Shown here: in pieces, positions 44,033-55,958 of the stretch
How the letters are laid out: each line of letters opens with the position of its first letter
Position numbering within the stretch: the first letter of the stretch is position 1
DNA from: Melastoma dodecandrum
Lineage: Eukaryota > Streptophyta > Magnoliopsida > Myrtales > Melastomataceae
NCBI GenBank assembly: GCA_029817715.1
Contig: JARUPY010000321.1
Coordinates: 620,001 to 684,000 of the forward strand
Reading direction: 5' to 3'
DNA length: 64,000 nt
Made by a program: the position numbers and the translations under genes
The notes under the pieces: generated by a model
Seen by the model: only the letters and a program-made list of their open reading frames with translations
Databases searched by the model: none
Told to the model about the DNA's origin: nothing

Positions 44033-45255
44033 TTGTCGGCGCGATTCTATACTGTAATCGACGATGTACTGTATCGAAAGCAGGGTGATGATATCCTTTT
44101 AAGATGTGTTGATATGGATGAAGCAATCCCTATCATGTTAGAAGCAAGCCAAGGACATTGTGGTCTTCACCATTCTGGACCGAACATGAACTGGTCGATT
44201 AAGAAGCATGGTTTCTTCTGGCCTTCGATGATGAAAGATTTCATTAATATGGCTAAGGGATGTGAAAAATGTCAAAAACATGGACCAATATCACATGCAC
44301 CTGCAACTCATTTACATCCCATGGTTAAACCTTGGCCATTTCGATCGTGGGCCATGGATATTATCGGAGAAATAAGACCAAGCTCGAGTAACGAAGATTG
44401 TTATATCCTTGTGGCCACAGACTATTTTTCAAAGTGGGTCGAAGCAAAGGCTTATAAAAATATTACCCAAAGCGAAGTGATAGACTTCCTTCGATCCGAC
44501 CTTACTTACAAATTTGGCATTCCTCAAAATATAGTAGTCGATAATGCTGTTGTTTTCAATGGTGCTATGATTAAAGATTTTGCGTCTGAGTTTGGATTTG
44601 TGTTAACAAATTCTTCTCCCTACTACGCTCGATCAAATGGACAAGCTGAATCTACTAATAAGATCATAAAAAACGCTATTCAGAAAAATGATCGATGATA
44701 ATCCTCATTCTTTGCATACTTTGTTGTTGGATGTGCTTTGGGCTTTGCATGTTACTAAACGAGAAAGCATTGGACAAACTCCATACAGCCTAGTTTATGG
44801 ACACGATGTCATCCTACCCATCGAAGTTCGTTATAAATGCCTACGATTCTTGGCTCATCAAAACGATCGTCCCGTCAATTATGAGGAATCGATGCATGTT
44901 GAATTAGAAAACTTAGAGGCGATACCCTTTCAAGCATTGATTCAAATTCAGGTTCAGAAAGAAAAACTCGATCGAAGTGATAATAAAAAGGTCGTCTTAA
45001 AATCCTTTAAGAGAGGAGACTTAGTTTGGAGTCGTCTTAAAATCCTTTAAGAGAGGAGACTTAGTTTGGAAAATTATCCTCTCGATTTGAACGAGAGATT
45101 ATTTTCTAGGCAAATGGTCCCCTCCTTGGGATGGCCCTTTTAGGGTCGATGAAGTGTTTCCGAAAAACACTTATCATTTTTCACTCTTAAATGGTGAACT
45201 ACATGCCTTGAAGGTTAATGGTAAGCATTTGAAGCTACATCGACCACCCTTGTAG
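44033..45255 (+). pseudogene. Integrase
   Basis: 44033-44698 carries the zinc-binding region (HHSGPNMNWSIKKHGFFWPS then CEKCQKHG), the catalytic aspartates in AMDIIGEIRP and VVDNAVVF, and the glutamate in NGQAESTNKIIK. The second aspartate motif reads VDNAVVF where TDNGTxF is usual. A shift near 44690 moves reading to 44688-45050. A 40-bp tandem duplication at 44991-45070 shifts it again. The C-terminus GKWSPPWDGPFRVDEVFPKN to the stop at 45253-45255 is clean. Confidence 0.85.
44991..45070 (+). repeat. Perfect 40-bp tandem duplication inside integrase
   Basis: 44991-45030 and 45031-45070 are identical. Forty is not a multiple of three, so the duplication by itself shifts the frame. Confidence 0.95.
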
Positions 45256-46271
45256 GATTTACATTCCAAAGAAATTCAGTATCGATGTCCTGAATTGTGG
45301 TCACAATTAATAGGGATAGTCGAGGTTACAGAAGAGACATAGTCGATAAGCATAATCGATTCACTATGAAATATTACAAGTACGAGTGGATCGATACATA
45401 TGAAATAAAACTATACATCCCTTTGATATTAAGCACGTCGATCTTCGATTGTTGCAGGCATCGTTGTCGACTCCAAGGTCGATTGCTGCAGTCACCAGAG
45501 TCATCATTCCAGTATCCTCCTTGTCTGGAGAGCATCCGCAGATAGGGTTGCCATCAATGTCCCCTGCGTCGTTTGCTCCCGACCTACCTCGAAAGTCCAC
45601 AAGTATTGTGGCTCGAAGAACAAGCAATATTTGGAAAAGATATTCGAGGAGGCCAGGAAGACCCCACGGCCCGCGCCGTGAGGCGACGTTTGCAACCTGG
45701 GCAAACTTTATGTCGCTTGACTCAAGTTTATACTTGAGCCATGGTGCCGAGCGATGGAAGTGAACCTCTACCTAAGGTTGAGGACTTAGGCCTTCATGGG
45801 GTCTAAGGTTGAGAACCTAGGCTTTGTGGTTTGAGGGGAAACTAATAGGTTTGGAAAGAAGGCTCCTCGGCGGGACATTGTAGCTGAAGCCGTTTGCGAG
45901 GTTGTGAACTTGTGATTTGGTGGCCTCGCAATCTGCTATTTATAGGCAGTATTACGCTATATCAATCATGGAGAATCTCGAGAATCTCCAGGAAATCTCA
46001 ACAATTCCCGGAGAATCTTAACTGATTCATTAAATTAGTTCATATTTCCAATGATCGCATTTAATTATTTTAAATGTGCGTCGATTGGGAATTTGGGTTC
46101 ACAAGCTTAATCGAAAAGAAAATTGCCGAATGTACCATTCATTTGGCAAAAGTTACAAAACAAAAGGAAAATACAAGGATAACAAATGCATAAAGATCGA
46201 TGATTTGACATCGATGACAATCACTGTACAGGGCCATACAGGAATCCATCTCATAAATTAGCAAAGTAGGC
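45256..46271. other. 3' region of the Tat-like element between pol and the antisense ORF
   Basis: Nothing is identified. The plus frame at 45449-45763 is open but has no family signature. A small dyad CCTAAG/CTTAGG lies near 45772. Confidence 0.4.
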
Positions 46272-46789
46272 TCAGTTGTTGTTCTTCACGACGAGCATAT
46301 TCACAGACTTTTGGAATGAGATCAGATTGTTGAGTTTGTATGTGGGAATGCGGTTCGCTTCGATCTCAATCTGAGCCTCTGCCAATTCCCTCTCACGAAC
46401 GACAACTTCAACCTCACTCTTTTCCAACCTTGTCGACAAGTTTGCGATCTCAGCCTTTAGTCGTTGATTTTCCTCTATCATTCGTCGATGCTCAACAGCA
46501 ATTGTTGTTACTTTCTGCTGAGCAGACTCGAAATGGTGCGACTTCAAAAGAAAATCTTTCCACTGCCTGTCTTCTGAGAGAACCTTATCTCAATCTTCCC
46601 AAGACTTCCAAACTGCTTCCTTAAGGCATTGACAAATGCCTAGCAGGTTGATGAGCGCCCTGGCATGCCTCTCTATGGCTTCGACAGCTTGAATTGTAGC
46701 ATCGAAGTTTGCTTTCGACGGTTCTTTGTGACGCAGTGCTTCGAGCAATCTCAAAGCAAGCGAGAAAAGATCGCTTGGATCGACATCAT
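46272..46789 (-). pseudogene. Antisense helical/coiled-coil ORF downstream of Tat pol
   Basis: The minus strand reads about 170 codons with a single TGA (46590-46592). The first part, beginning DPSDLFSLALRLLEALRHKE, is helical. The last 90 residues (46272-46547) form a strong coiled coil with heptads of leucine/isoleucine and glutamate (EENQRLKAEIANLSTRLEKS). It runs opposite to the host element's pol and begins right at the LTR boundary at 46790, so its N-terminus has been cut off by that insertion. Some Tat lineages, such as maize Grande, are known to carry antisense ORFs at this place. No function is known. Confidence 0.65.
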
Positions 46790-49529
46790 TGTGCGTCCCT
46801 CCCGCTCGTTCCGGATGGGAACAAAAGGGAGGACCGTAATCCTTCGTGGCTCCGTAAAAAGAAATTGTTTATCGCTTAACCTATGTAAGCTAATACGGAG
46901 TTGTCACCGACTTTATTTAAAAAAAATGGTATAAAGTCAGAAAAACCAAAGAGGGTTCAGGGATTCCGAACTACTCACTCTCTCACACAAACATGCGAAG
47001 AAAGGGTGGTGATATTTTCAAAAAAAGTTCCTGGTTAACGGGTGCTGGACCCGATCTAGGCCTTTTGGGCCCAGACTCATATCATTGGGCTACGAGCTTA
47101 TGCTCGATTTGGGCGTTGGACCCGAACTCATATGTGATGATCACTTGTGCAATCACATACAATTATTTAGATCAAAGTAGGCGGGGAAGGGCGGTGACCG
47201 TGGGCCTATACACTTGGACCCACGGCCCGTTACAGGTGAAAAAAATAGAAAGTCGGGAAGGCCCGCACCTTCCCTCATGTACCTTAAACTTGACGGTTGG
47301 GGCTGCTTTAAAGTCTTTAATCATCGCAGTTTTTACACACGCGGAGAAATCCACGCGGTCTGTTACACGCGTTTTCGAGAATCCTCCCAAATGTGATGGG
47401 TCTCTAAGGATCGTCTCGTCGAGTCCTCGAACATGGACGGATAATGTACATATAAATGAAAACAAAGAAATGAAATATAAATGTGATTAGTAAATTCTAA
47501 TTGAAATGAATAAATCAACTAGAATTAATCGGTAAGTCGGAATGAGACTTACTGGGTAATTTGTACCCTTCGACTCTAGTTACCAACGTTGCTTTGGTTC
47601 GATGGAAGCTCAAATCATGTCCCAATTGTCGCGGGAATCTTATTTCCTGAGTCTTCAAGAGTTCAACCAAGACTCTTTGATGACATATAAGCTTGATATT
47701 TGATCCGAGATACTTCTGCCATTTTTTCATTTCGTTAGTCGTTTCTAAAAGAAAGGAAAAAAAATTGATACTACAGGGAGCAAGTCATACGAACATAAAA
47801 TGAAACTAAATTGGCCGGATAGATGGTCTCACGAGCAAATTAGTGATTGATCCGAGATGGGCTAAAAGCAAATGGCAGGCCAATAGGTCAAGGTCATTCT
47901 TGAAATTATAACTGAACTAGACAACTAGGCATGACGCTCATACACTAATTGAATCTAAACAAAGTATAGACTAATTTGAAATAGAAATGAACAAATCGGT
48001 AGTTCAGGCATGAAATCAACCCACCCTAACCTATAGAGAATCAAACGTAGACTGGCAGTAAAGACAAAATGCTAAAAAAATGAAATCGAACTGCAAATGC
48101 AGCGACCATCAACAAAAGAACGCAAGTCCACACGCATCAGTCTAGAAAAGGAGCGATTAGTGACAAAACAATGGGGAAACCAACAACTAATTCGGACCTC
48201 ATATGAACAGCCCAAGAAGCTATCCCGAAGAGAATTATTCTGGGACGAGTAATCGAATCAACCGAATAGAAGAATGAGTGATCTATCAGCCAAATGAAGC
48301 AGCCAACTAAAAATCTATTTGCAAACCAGAGGCGAGTCATTTCCAAAGTTGAAAGAACAGAATCGTAATCATAAACTCGTGTCGAAGTTGTAGTTAACAA
48401 CAAAGTCGAAAATCGAAATAGTAGACAAATAAACCAGCAATCATATCATAAACATACGAAGACGGGAAGCTGACACATCATGACTGAATTGCAGAAAAAA
48501 GAAGAGAAAACGAAGAAGAAAACAAACATTTAGCAATAAAACTCGTAGCATTAGATCAGAAGCTCGAAATCATATCAAAATCTTTGAAGCCGTCAATGTA
48601 TGAACTAATGGTTGAACTAAGTATGAATAGATCGTCAGTAAGAATGAAGTCAAGCATACGCAAAATCGAGGGCAACAACGAGATTGAATAACCAGCAGCG
48701 GCAGCAACGGAACCTTGACGATATAAGAATTAAGGTATACACACCAGCAACGAAAGATAAAGACATACATCAGCGACAAGATTTCGACAATATGCTCAGA
48801 TTAATAATATAATTGCAGCAATCAAGTAGAAAATTTTCAAACACAAATTGACAATTGATGCAGGACAAGATCACGGAAGTTAGATGAGGAAACAAGAATG
48901 CAAACCAACAATGATAATCATAGTTAGATGAGAACAAATACAAACCAAAAAAACATAATAGCAGTAATCGGATAGAGGTAAGAGACATAAACGATTGACT
49001 ATGGCAAGTATTAGGCTCATTTAGTCGAATGATTGGTCTGCGCAGTTGAATAGAGCCAGTGGCAAGATTCGCACCCATGCTATTTTAACCAGACAAGCAA
49101 CCACCGAAACACTAAAACTATCTAATCAACTGACTAAATGAAATAGTAGCTAGCAACAAAAATTGATGAAGAACAAACGATCTTGCAGCAATAGTTGAAT
49201 CGCAGCACCAAAAGAATGAGGAATTAATGTGCGGCAGCCAAGTTTATAGCAATTAGGCGAGGAGAAAAATGGACAAAGCTAAGATAAACAGATAAAGAAT
49301 TCGCAACCTAAACGAATACAATCAAATCAGTTACAAATGTAAGAAGAATCGAATCAAAACTTGATGAATACCTGTGCGTTCATGAGCAGATGCAAGAGTT
49401 ATATAAAAAAATGCAAAATGTTCGTTAAGCGGACGCAGGATGAATGAGTAGCATCCACTGAATTTCGTTTTTGCCATGATCAGCTCTAGCGGCAATGGAG
49501 CGGTTGACTCCAATAGCGGTATGAGAAGG

Positions 49530-49715
49530 TGGCCAGGGGTTCCGAGGTGGACTCTGCTTACCTTAGCTGAAAGGGATGGACGATGGGGAGGCTTACGACA
49601 CCTTGGAGGAGCTGATGGAGTCGGCTGAGCTTCGCCGAATTTCGGCCACGTTCGGTGACGTCCGGGAGAGCTGGTCAGGGGGTTTCCGCGGGGATTTTTG
49701 CTTACCTTGACTAGA
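49530..49715 (-). repeat. Duplicated block with two AAGGTAAGC donor-like sites in the LTR
   Basis: Two related blocks 144 bp apart each contain AAGGTAAGC on the minus strand (plus 49556-49564 and 49700-49708), preceded by similar GC-rich sequence. The site matches the plant splice donor consensus. They lie in the predicted R/U5 RNA. Confidence 0.55.
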
Positions 49716-49936
49716 GGAGATATGATCGGCTGAACAAGAGGCTGTTGGAGGATCGGAGAGGGTGGATGACGTCGTTCTTCCGGGCGATTGACTAGAAAAT
49801 GCACAAGACTAGAGGAGAGAAAGCGGAGTTGAAGGGGAGTGTAAGAGAGCTAGGAGCGGAGGAACTTTTCTGTTGGGGGATGGAATTCTTTCCTGTTTTC
49901 TGTTTCAGCCACCCTCTCCCCTAAACAGAATTGCCG

Positions 49937-49943
49937 TTTTATA
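49937..49943 (-). promoter_or_regulatory. TATA box of the long LTR (TATAAAA)
   Basis: It reads GGATATAAAACGG on the minus strand. It would start leftward transcription near 49.91 kb and define the U3/R border. Its 5' LTR counterpart lies outside the window. Confidence 0.6.
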
Positions 49944-50765
49944 TCCATGTGGGGAGAGTGTGGGAGCAAGGAGGCGTGCTCCGTGCATGATCAGGTGAGC
50001 CCTTTTTATTTATTTATTTTTTGTTTGTTTGAATTTTGCAAAATCTTTGGTTGAGTCCATTGATTTGTTTTATCTTCTCATATTAGTCCGCTCAATTTTG
50101 TCTAAAAGAAAACGGGAGATCGTGGTTAAAATGTTTCTAATTTCACACGGCCCTTCTAAGAATCACAGATGGATTGTGAGGTTTTATTTTTCTTTTCAAT
50201 TAATCACGTATTGATTTTAAATTAATTTTATCTTACAAAAGAGCTCAAACCGAATAGTAAAAAGGAAAAAAATTATTAAATCTTCAAATTTCTACGGAAA
50301 CAAAACAAAGGAAAATGCTAAAAGTTTGAAAAATGAATAAAAAGGGCTTTTCTTCGGAAAAAGTAAAATGTAATGAGAAATTAGTCTCATGTAACTAATT
50401 TCTTTAAAATTAGCAACCTAACCATGTCTAGGGGTGATTTTTTATTAACAATGTGAAATATAATAAAATTTTGAACTAGTAAAACTTTGCTTTTAGTGAT
50501 GTCGAAAAATAAACATATTTGTAACGTAGTGCAATAGAATACAATTGGTTGCATTAACTAATTTGAAATTAATTACCCAATCATGTTCATGATGATTTTT
50601 TATAGAGATAAAAAAATTCTAAAACTTCGACCTACTGAAATTTTGATTTAGTTGTTTGATTTTAAATTTTGATTTTTATTCGTAAAACAATTTTACGGAA
50701 CATTGAATCGGGATTTGCTTCGTTCAATCTTCAAAATTCCAAAAATTCGATTTGGGGTAACTTCA

Positions 50766-50781
50766 GTTTGCCCCTCTTTGT
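50766..50781 (-). other. Polypurine tract
   Basis: The minus strand reads ACAAAGAGGGGCAAAC directly before the LTR start TGAAGTTACC. This form is, as I recall, typical of Tat/Ogre elements. Confidence 0.7.
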
Positions 50782-52952
50782 GGTAGAATCTGGAAGGATT
50801 TTCACACAAAGACGATCTAGGGACCCCAAATTGAATTTTGGGATCTGCCTTAGAGACCTATACTTTGGGATCTCATTAAACAAATGTGTTAGTAATGAAG
50901 GAAACTTGAATTATATGCGAACAAATGCAACTACAATATCCATGTATATCATGCTTTACTTATGTAATTCTGTAAGAGGGAATGCTTCTGAACATGGTTA
51001 CTGAAGGTCTTCCTCACGCTCTCAAGGTTCACTCGTGTTTGTATGAGCTCGTCTTGATTAGACTTGGAATTCCTTTGACTTAGATGCTCATGTACCAGTC
51101 GAAGGAGTCTTGACAAGGGTTATGATATCGGCTTCGGCGTAAAGCCTTTCATAGAAAGTTTAAACTTTTCTGCTTGGAAGGAATAAGTCCAAGAGACTTT
51201 GTCGGAAACAGACCTGTTTTACAAAGGTTTCACCGTTCAAGCAGATAATCTGTCATTTGGACAGCTTACTATTCAGCACACTTCGCTTGGGGATAATGTG
51301 ACCATTCACTGGGAGTAATGAAATTCTTGTTTTAAGCAGATCCGCTGGGGATGAAAGTTCCGTTGGGAATTCTTTGAATTTGCTGCGAAAATTTCGTTTT
51401 GAACACCTTTCCTTTTGCAACCGCCTTGTCGGCTTTGGTGTTTTTTCGTTTTTGCTCTTTTGAATTTTGCACTTTGCTTTTGTAAGGCTTTGGCCTTTGT
51501 GCTTTTTTTTTCGAAAGATCTGCTGGGAATGTTTGTTGGTTCTTTTTATGTTTTTCATTCTTTGGGGAATAAAACTTCATTGATACTCATTTTGAGGAAT
51601 GGCCTAATTAGTTTTGCATGTCCATTGACATTATCTTTCCACTTGAACTTTGAGGAAGTGTTGCCTTCGCTGTCGGTCGTTTCCCACTTCCTACTACAAG
51701 ACTCCTTTTGACCTCGGTGTGAGGTTGTCTTTGGACTAAAGGGTAACAATATTTATAAAAGCTTCGTTTTGGCTCTAAGGGTTAGCAATGGTCGTTATAC
51801 TGTGTTTGGAATAGAGAAGGAATGTCCTGGCTTTGAGCAACTTTTGTCAACATATTCTAAGTCCAATCCCGACGCTCGTTTTTTATAAGAACTCACAGTG
51901 TTTAAACTCAACTCTCTGGGGTAGGTGTTTTGGATAGGGTTTGCCTTCTTTTCCCATGTCCATAAGCATTTGCGAACTCCATGGGGTGATGATATGACAT
52001 CTACATTATAAATGATATGCAGATGATGCAAACTCACTGGGTGGATGACATTTATGTACATCCCTTGATGACTTATGTTGCGCCTTGGTTGCGGATTTAT
52101 GAACTTCATTTCGTGGATTTGGCGTCTGCCTTGGAGATCATCCATGATATAAGGTGCTCTTGTTCCTACATCAAGGAATAGAGATCGAGTGAGTTCATGT
52201 AACCTGACTTCTGTTGAAGAAATAAAGAAACAATAAAGTTGGGCATCCGCTGGGGGAATAAGCTACGAATGTCCATCTTGATTGTTGCTGGAAGAATATG
52301 CTGGTATATTCAACTTCCACTAAGGATTGTGATACACTCATGAAGCCAATTCTAGCTTTGGAGAAATGAGGAGAATGACTGGGACTGGGGAATGATAAGA
52401 AATTTCAATAGGGAATAAACATTCTTTTTCACGTGATCATCCTTGGTGATAATAAAGGTAATCTCGAAGCTTTGGTTCGAAATTTTCCACCCAACCACTC
52501 ACGCCTTTCGTTATCTGCCTAGGATGCTCATGTACCGATGAGATGAACGCAGGGCAAAATATGTTCATGTAACTTGTTTTGTAAAGAAAGTGTTAATATT
52601 GAAATAATACTCCCTTTCATGTTGTTTCGTCATTGCATCTCCGTCCGAAGGAATCGAAGGGTTAACGAAATTGCGATAAGACTTTGTCCTGATGTTTTGC
52701 CATCCTACCACTCTCGGCTTTATCCTGGAATTATGTATCCTTCATATGAGGAGCTCTTGTACCTTTCATGTGATTCGTTGTTTTGACAACGAAGGCTTCT
52801 CCAAGATTGCTTGGAGTTTTACCACCCTGCCACCCATGCCTTCGTCCACATGATAGGAAGTTTTTGTACTTATATGTGACAAGGGCAAAAACAAGTGAGC
52901 TCATGTAACTTGTTTTGTTAGGAAAGTATCAATTTGGATCGGATACTCCCTT
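50782..52952 (-). repeat. 3' region with imperfect tandem repeats of about 340-370 bp
   Basis: Related words recur near 52190, 52560 and 52900 (TTCATGTAACTTGTTTTGT, AGGAAAGT, then ATACTCCCTTT) and near 51083 and 52525 (GATGCTCATGTACC). Between them are similar CCAC/CCTGCCAC..CGCCTT stretches. No coding frame of note. Tandem repeats at this place are known for Tat/Ogre elements, which can seed satellite DNA. Confidence 0.65.
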
Positions 52953-54101
52953 TTACGTGTAGTAGCTCCGAAGAGCGTCCGCGTTGATCGGTTGCGGTAG
53001 TTCTTGTCCATCCATCTTGGTCAGAACGGTTGCGCCTCCCGAGAAGGCGTGTTTTACCACAAAAGGTCCTTCATAATTCGGGGCGAATTTTCCTCTTGGA
53101 TCCTTGTAGTTGGGGATGATCGGCTTGAGAACGAGGTCTCCAGGTCGATATCGGATCGGTTTGACCTTTTTGTTGAACGCTCGAGCCATGCGTTGTTGGT
53201 ATAACTGCATGTGATGGGCTGTCGCGAGCCTTTTTTCGTCTATGAGATCGAGATGAACAAGATGATGATTGATCTTGTCTTCGTCTGTCATATTGTTTTG
53301 GGACAATATCCTAAGGGTCGGTAGTTTGACCTCTGCCGGAATGACTGCTTGTGTTCCGTGGACGAGCTCAAATGGAGTTGCCCCAGTCGATGTTCGCATC
53401 GTCGTTCGGTATGCGAGTAGCACAAATGGGAGTTTTTCATGCCAGTCGCGATACGTGGTTGCTGTTTTCTGAAGAATTTTCTTCATATTCTTGTTTGCTG
53501 CTTCGACTGCACCATTCATTTATGGACGGTACGGTGAAGAGTTGATGTGTTTAATTCTGAATTCTTCGCAGAGAGAATGCATAAGTTTGCTATTGAAGTT
53601 GGAACCATTGTCGGTGACGAGTAGTTCCGGTGTGCCATATCTAGCAATGATATTAATCCGCATGAATCACACAACGTTCTTTGCGGTAACTTCTCTAAAT
53701 GATTGAGCTTCGACCCACTTGGTGAAATAGTCAATTGCTACTAAGATGAATCGATGTCCATTCGATGCTACGGGATTGATGGATCCAATGACGTCCATGC
53801 CCCACATTGAAAATGGCCACGACTCGAACAAAGGGTAGAGCCTGGTAGGAGGTACATGCACCTTGTCACTGTAAATTTGACACTTGTGGCATGCTCTGAC
53901 GTATTTGATACAATCGGCTTCCATTGTCGACCAATAATACCCGAGACGCATGATCTTTTGGGCAAGTGCATATCCATTCATGTGAGGACCACAAACACTT
54001 CCATCATAACGTCTTTGGCTTCTTTTTCCGTGATGCACCGCATGAGGGTCGTCGTGAATGACTTCTTGTATAGGATGTTCCCATCGAGAAAGTAACCTCA
54101 A
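52953..54101 (-). pseudogene. Integrase of the large Tat-like element
   Basis: 53667-54101 carries the zinc-binding region (MRLGYYWSTMEADC, CHKCQIYSD) and the first aspartate in GMDVIGSINPVA. The middle reads LLVTDNGSNFNSKLM (second aspartate). After a stop just before MNGAVEAANKNMKK (glutamate), 52953-53519 continues to a clean C-terminus with YRPGDLVLKPI and YEGPFVVKHAFSGGA. The stops near 53664 and 53519 are both explained by C-to-T changes. A frameshift lies near 54000. The DDE residues are all still readable. Confidence 0.9.
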
Positions 54102-55278
54102 GATAACCTCCCGATGAATTTGCGTTCTTTCCTTGTGCTTATATGAGGAAAGTCTCCTGAATGTAGATACGCCCTAATATCGGCATACCATGGAGATGGA
54201 TCAACCTCTTGATCGGGTTCAGTGTTCATGCAACTGGGTTCCTCGATGATGTTGATGCAGAGAGGTTCAATGTCCATTTCCCCGGCCAATGGTATCATTG
54301 ATGCGAGAGTTACAAGTGCATCTGTAAATCGATTGTCAGATCGTGGTAGGTAGTTGAAACTAATGTCCGTAAATTTTCGAATCAACTCTTGCAGATAATC
54401 TTGATACGTGATAAGCTTTGGGTCTCTTGTGCGCCAAGCTCCGTTGGTTTGAGAGATTATGAGCGCAGAATCTCCGTAAACGTCTAAGAATTGTGCTCTT
54501 ATGTCGAGTGCACGTAGTAAACCGAGAGCACATGCTTCATATTCAGAAATGTTATTTGTGCATGGGAATGTGACTTTAGCAGCAACCGGATAATATTGCC
54601 CGTTTGGGGATATCACAACTGCTCCAATGCCAGAACCTGATGAGTTGACTGCACCATCAAAATACATCGTCCATCGTTGTTCTGGATCTACTAGTAAGAT
54701 GTCATCATCTGGCAGCTTAATTTCTAGTGGGGAATCATCTGTCCCCAGATATTCTGCTATGTGATCGGCAATAGTTCTGACTTTGATTGATTTTGTTGAG
54801 TGAAATTTGATGTCGAATTCGGCAAGTTGCAGCTGCCATTTTGAAATTCTTCCGATAAGAGTTGGTCTATCGAAGAGGTGCTTGAGTGGATCATTCTCTG
54901 AAATTAGCAAGATCTCGTAATGGAGAGTGTATTGTCGAGTGCGCTGCATGTGCGTTCGGGGATTGTGTATCGGGCTTCGCAGTCTGTGAATTTTTTGCTG
55001 AGGTAATAGACGGCGTGTTCCTTGGCGCCTGGTAATTGTTGTTCTAGCATTGCCCCAAATGACTCTTCTAGTACTGTTAGATAGAGTGTGAACGGATGTC
55101 CCGACTTTGGCGGGATAAGGGTTGGCAGTTCTGTTAAGTACATCTTGAATTGTTCGAATGCGATCTTGCAATCTTCATCCCATTCAAATTTGACGTCTTT
55201 TCTCAATTTCTTGAAGAGAGGTTTGCACGTGTCCGCTAGGTTAGAAATAAACCTTCCGATATAGTTGATGCGGCCCAT
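54098..55278 (-). pseudogene. RNase H and archaeal-type RNase H
   Basis: 55278 to 54930 encodes the RT thumb end and first RNase H (IGRFISNLADTCKPLFKKLR, EESFGAMLEQQLPGAKEHAV). A small deletion with shift near 54930 moves reading to the frame 54098-54925 (HYEILLISENDPLKHLFDRP). The second RNase H there has RWTMYFDGAVNSSGSGIGAV, CTNNISEYEACALGL, YGDSALIISQ and PRSDNRFTDALVTLAS. The catalytic acidic residues are present. This second domain places the element in the Tat group. Confidence 0.9.
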
Positions 55279-55950
55279 GAAGCCACGAATCTCTTTAACT
55301 GACTTTGGTGTTGGAAGTTCTTTAATTGCTTTAATTTTATCTGGTCCATTTCAATGCCTTTGTTGCTGATGACAAACCCGAGAAGTTTCCCTGATGTTGC
55401 TCCAAACACGCATTTAGCGGGATTGAGACGCAATTTGTATTTACGAAGTCGTTCAGACAGCTTGCGTAGAACGATTATGTGATCTTCTTCTCTTCTGGAT
55501 TTGGTGATCATGTCATCGACATAGACTGCGATCTCACGGTGCATCATATCATGGAATAGGACTACCATTGCTCGTTGATATGTTGCCCCTGCATTCTTGA
55601 GCCCAAATGGCATAACTCGGTAACAGAATGTGCCCCAGGGTGTAATGAATGTCGTCTTTTCTTTATCTGTTTCGGCAATCTTGATCTGATTATAGCCAGA
55701 GAATCCGTCCATAAAGGAGAATTTGTTGAAACCAGCCGTGTTGTCCACTAATAGATCGATGTGTGGTAGAGGGAAGTCATCTTTGGGACTTGCTTTATTG
55801 AGGTCTCGGTAATCCACGCATACTCTGACTTTTCCATTCTTCTTCATGACCGGGACGATGTTTGCGACCCACTGGGGGTATTCTGATACTTCGATAAAAT
55901 TGACTTTAAGTAGTTTGTCTACTTCTTCCTTGATTGCAAGGGCTAGTTCT
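55236..55950 (-). pseudogene. Reverse transcriptase of the large Tat-like element
   Basis: The frame 55236-55847 contains MKKNGKVRVCVDYRDLNKAS, FSGYNQIKIAETDKEKTTFI, MPFGLKNAGATYQRAMVVLF and the polymerase box AVYVDDMITKS. Its start continues upstream to about 55950. A shift near 55330 breaks the junction to the thumb. Otherwise this is one of the best preserved RT domains in the window. Confidence 0.9.
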
Positions 55951-55958
55951 GGTTTGTA

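Larger units (their letters stand above)
39300..46789 (+). mobile_element. Tat/Ogre-like Ty3/gypsy element with antisense extra ORF, cut on the right
   Basis: The plus strand gives a gag end, protease, RT, RNase H, a second archaeal-type RNase H and integrase, then about 1 kb of 3' region and an antisense ORF. The double RNase H is diagnostic of the Tat group. Its motifs match those of the element at 1-5.5 kb. The right side ends exactly where the LTR of the next element starts (46790), inside the antisense ORF. No LTR of its own is seen in the window. All genes contain stops or shifts. Confidence 0.8.
46790..50765 (-). repeat. 3' LTR, about 3976 bp
   Basis: The left edge TGTGCGTCCC is shared exactly with 61662. 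The right edge is placed at GGTAACTTCA, next to a polypurine tract. A minus-strand TATAAAA box lies at 49937-49943, which gives a U3 of about 0.82 kb. Long LTRs are usual for Ogre/Tat elements. The left 2.3 kb can be compared with the 5' LTR; the rest cannot. Confidence 0.8.

Noticed and set aside
47172..47465. A 97-codon minus-strand ORF conserved between both LTRs
   Set aside because: It is conserved because the LTRs are duplicates. It has no signal of selection or domain, and the amino-acid changes are as frequent as the base changes.
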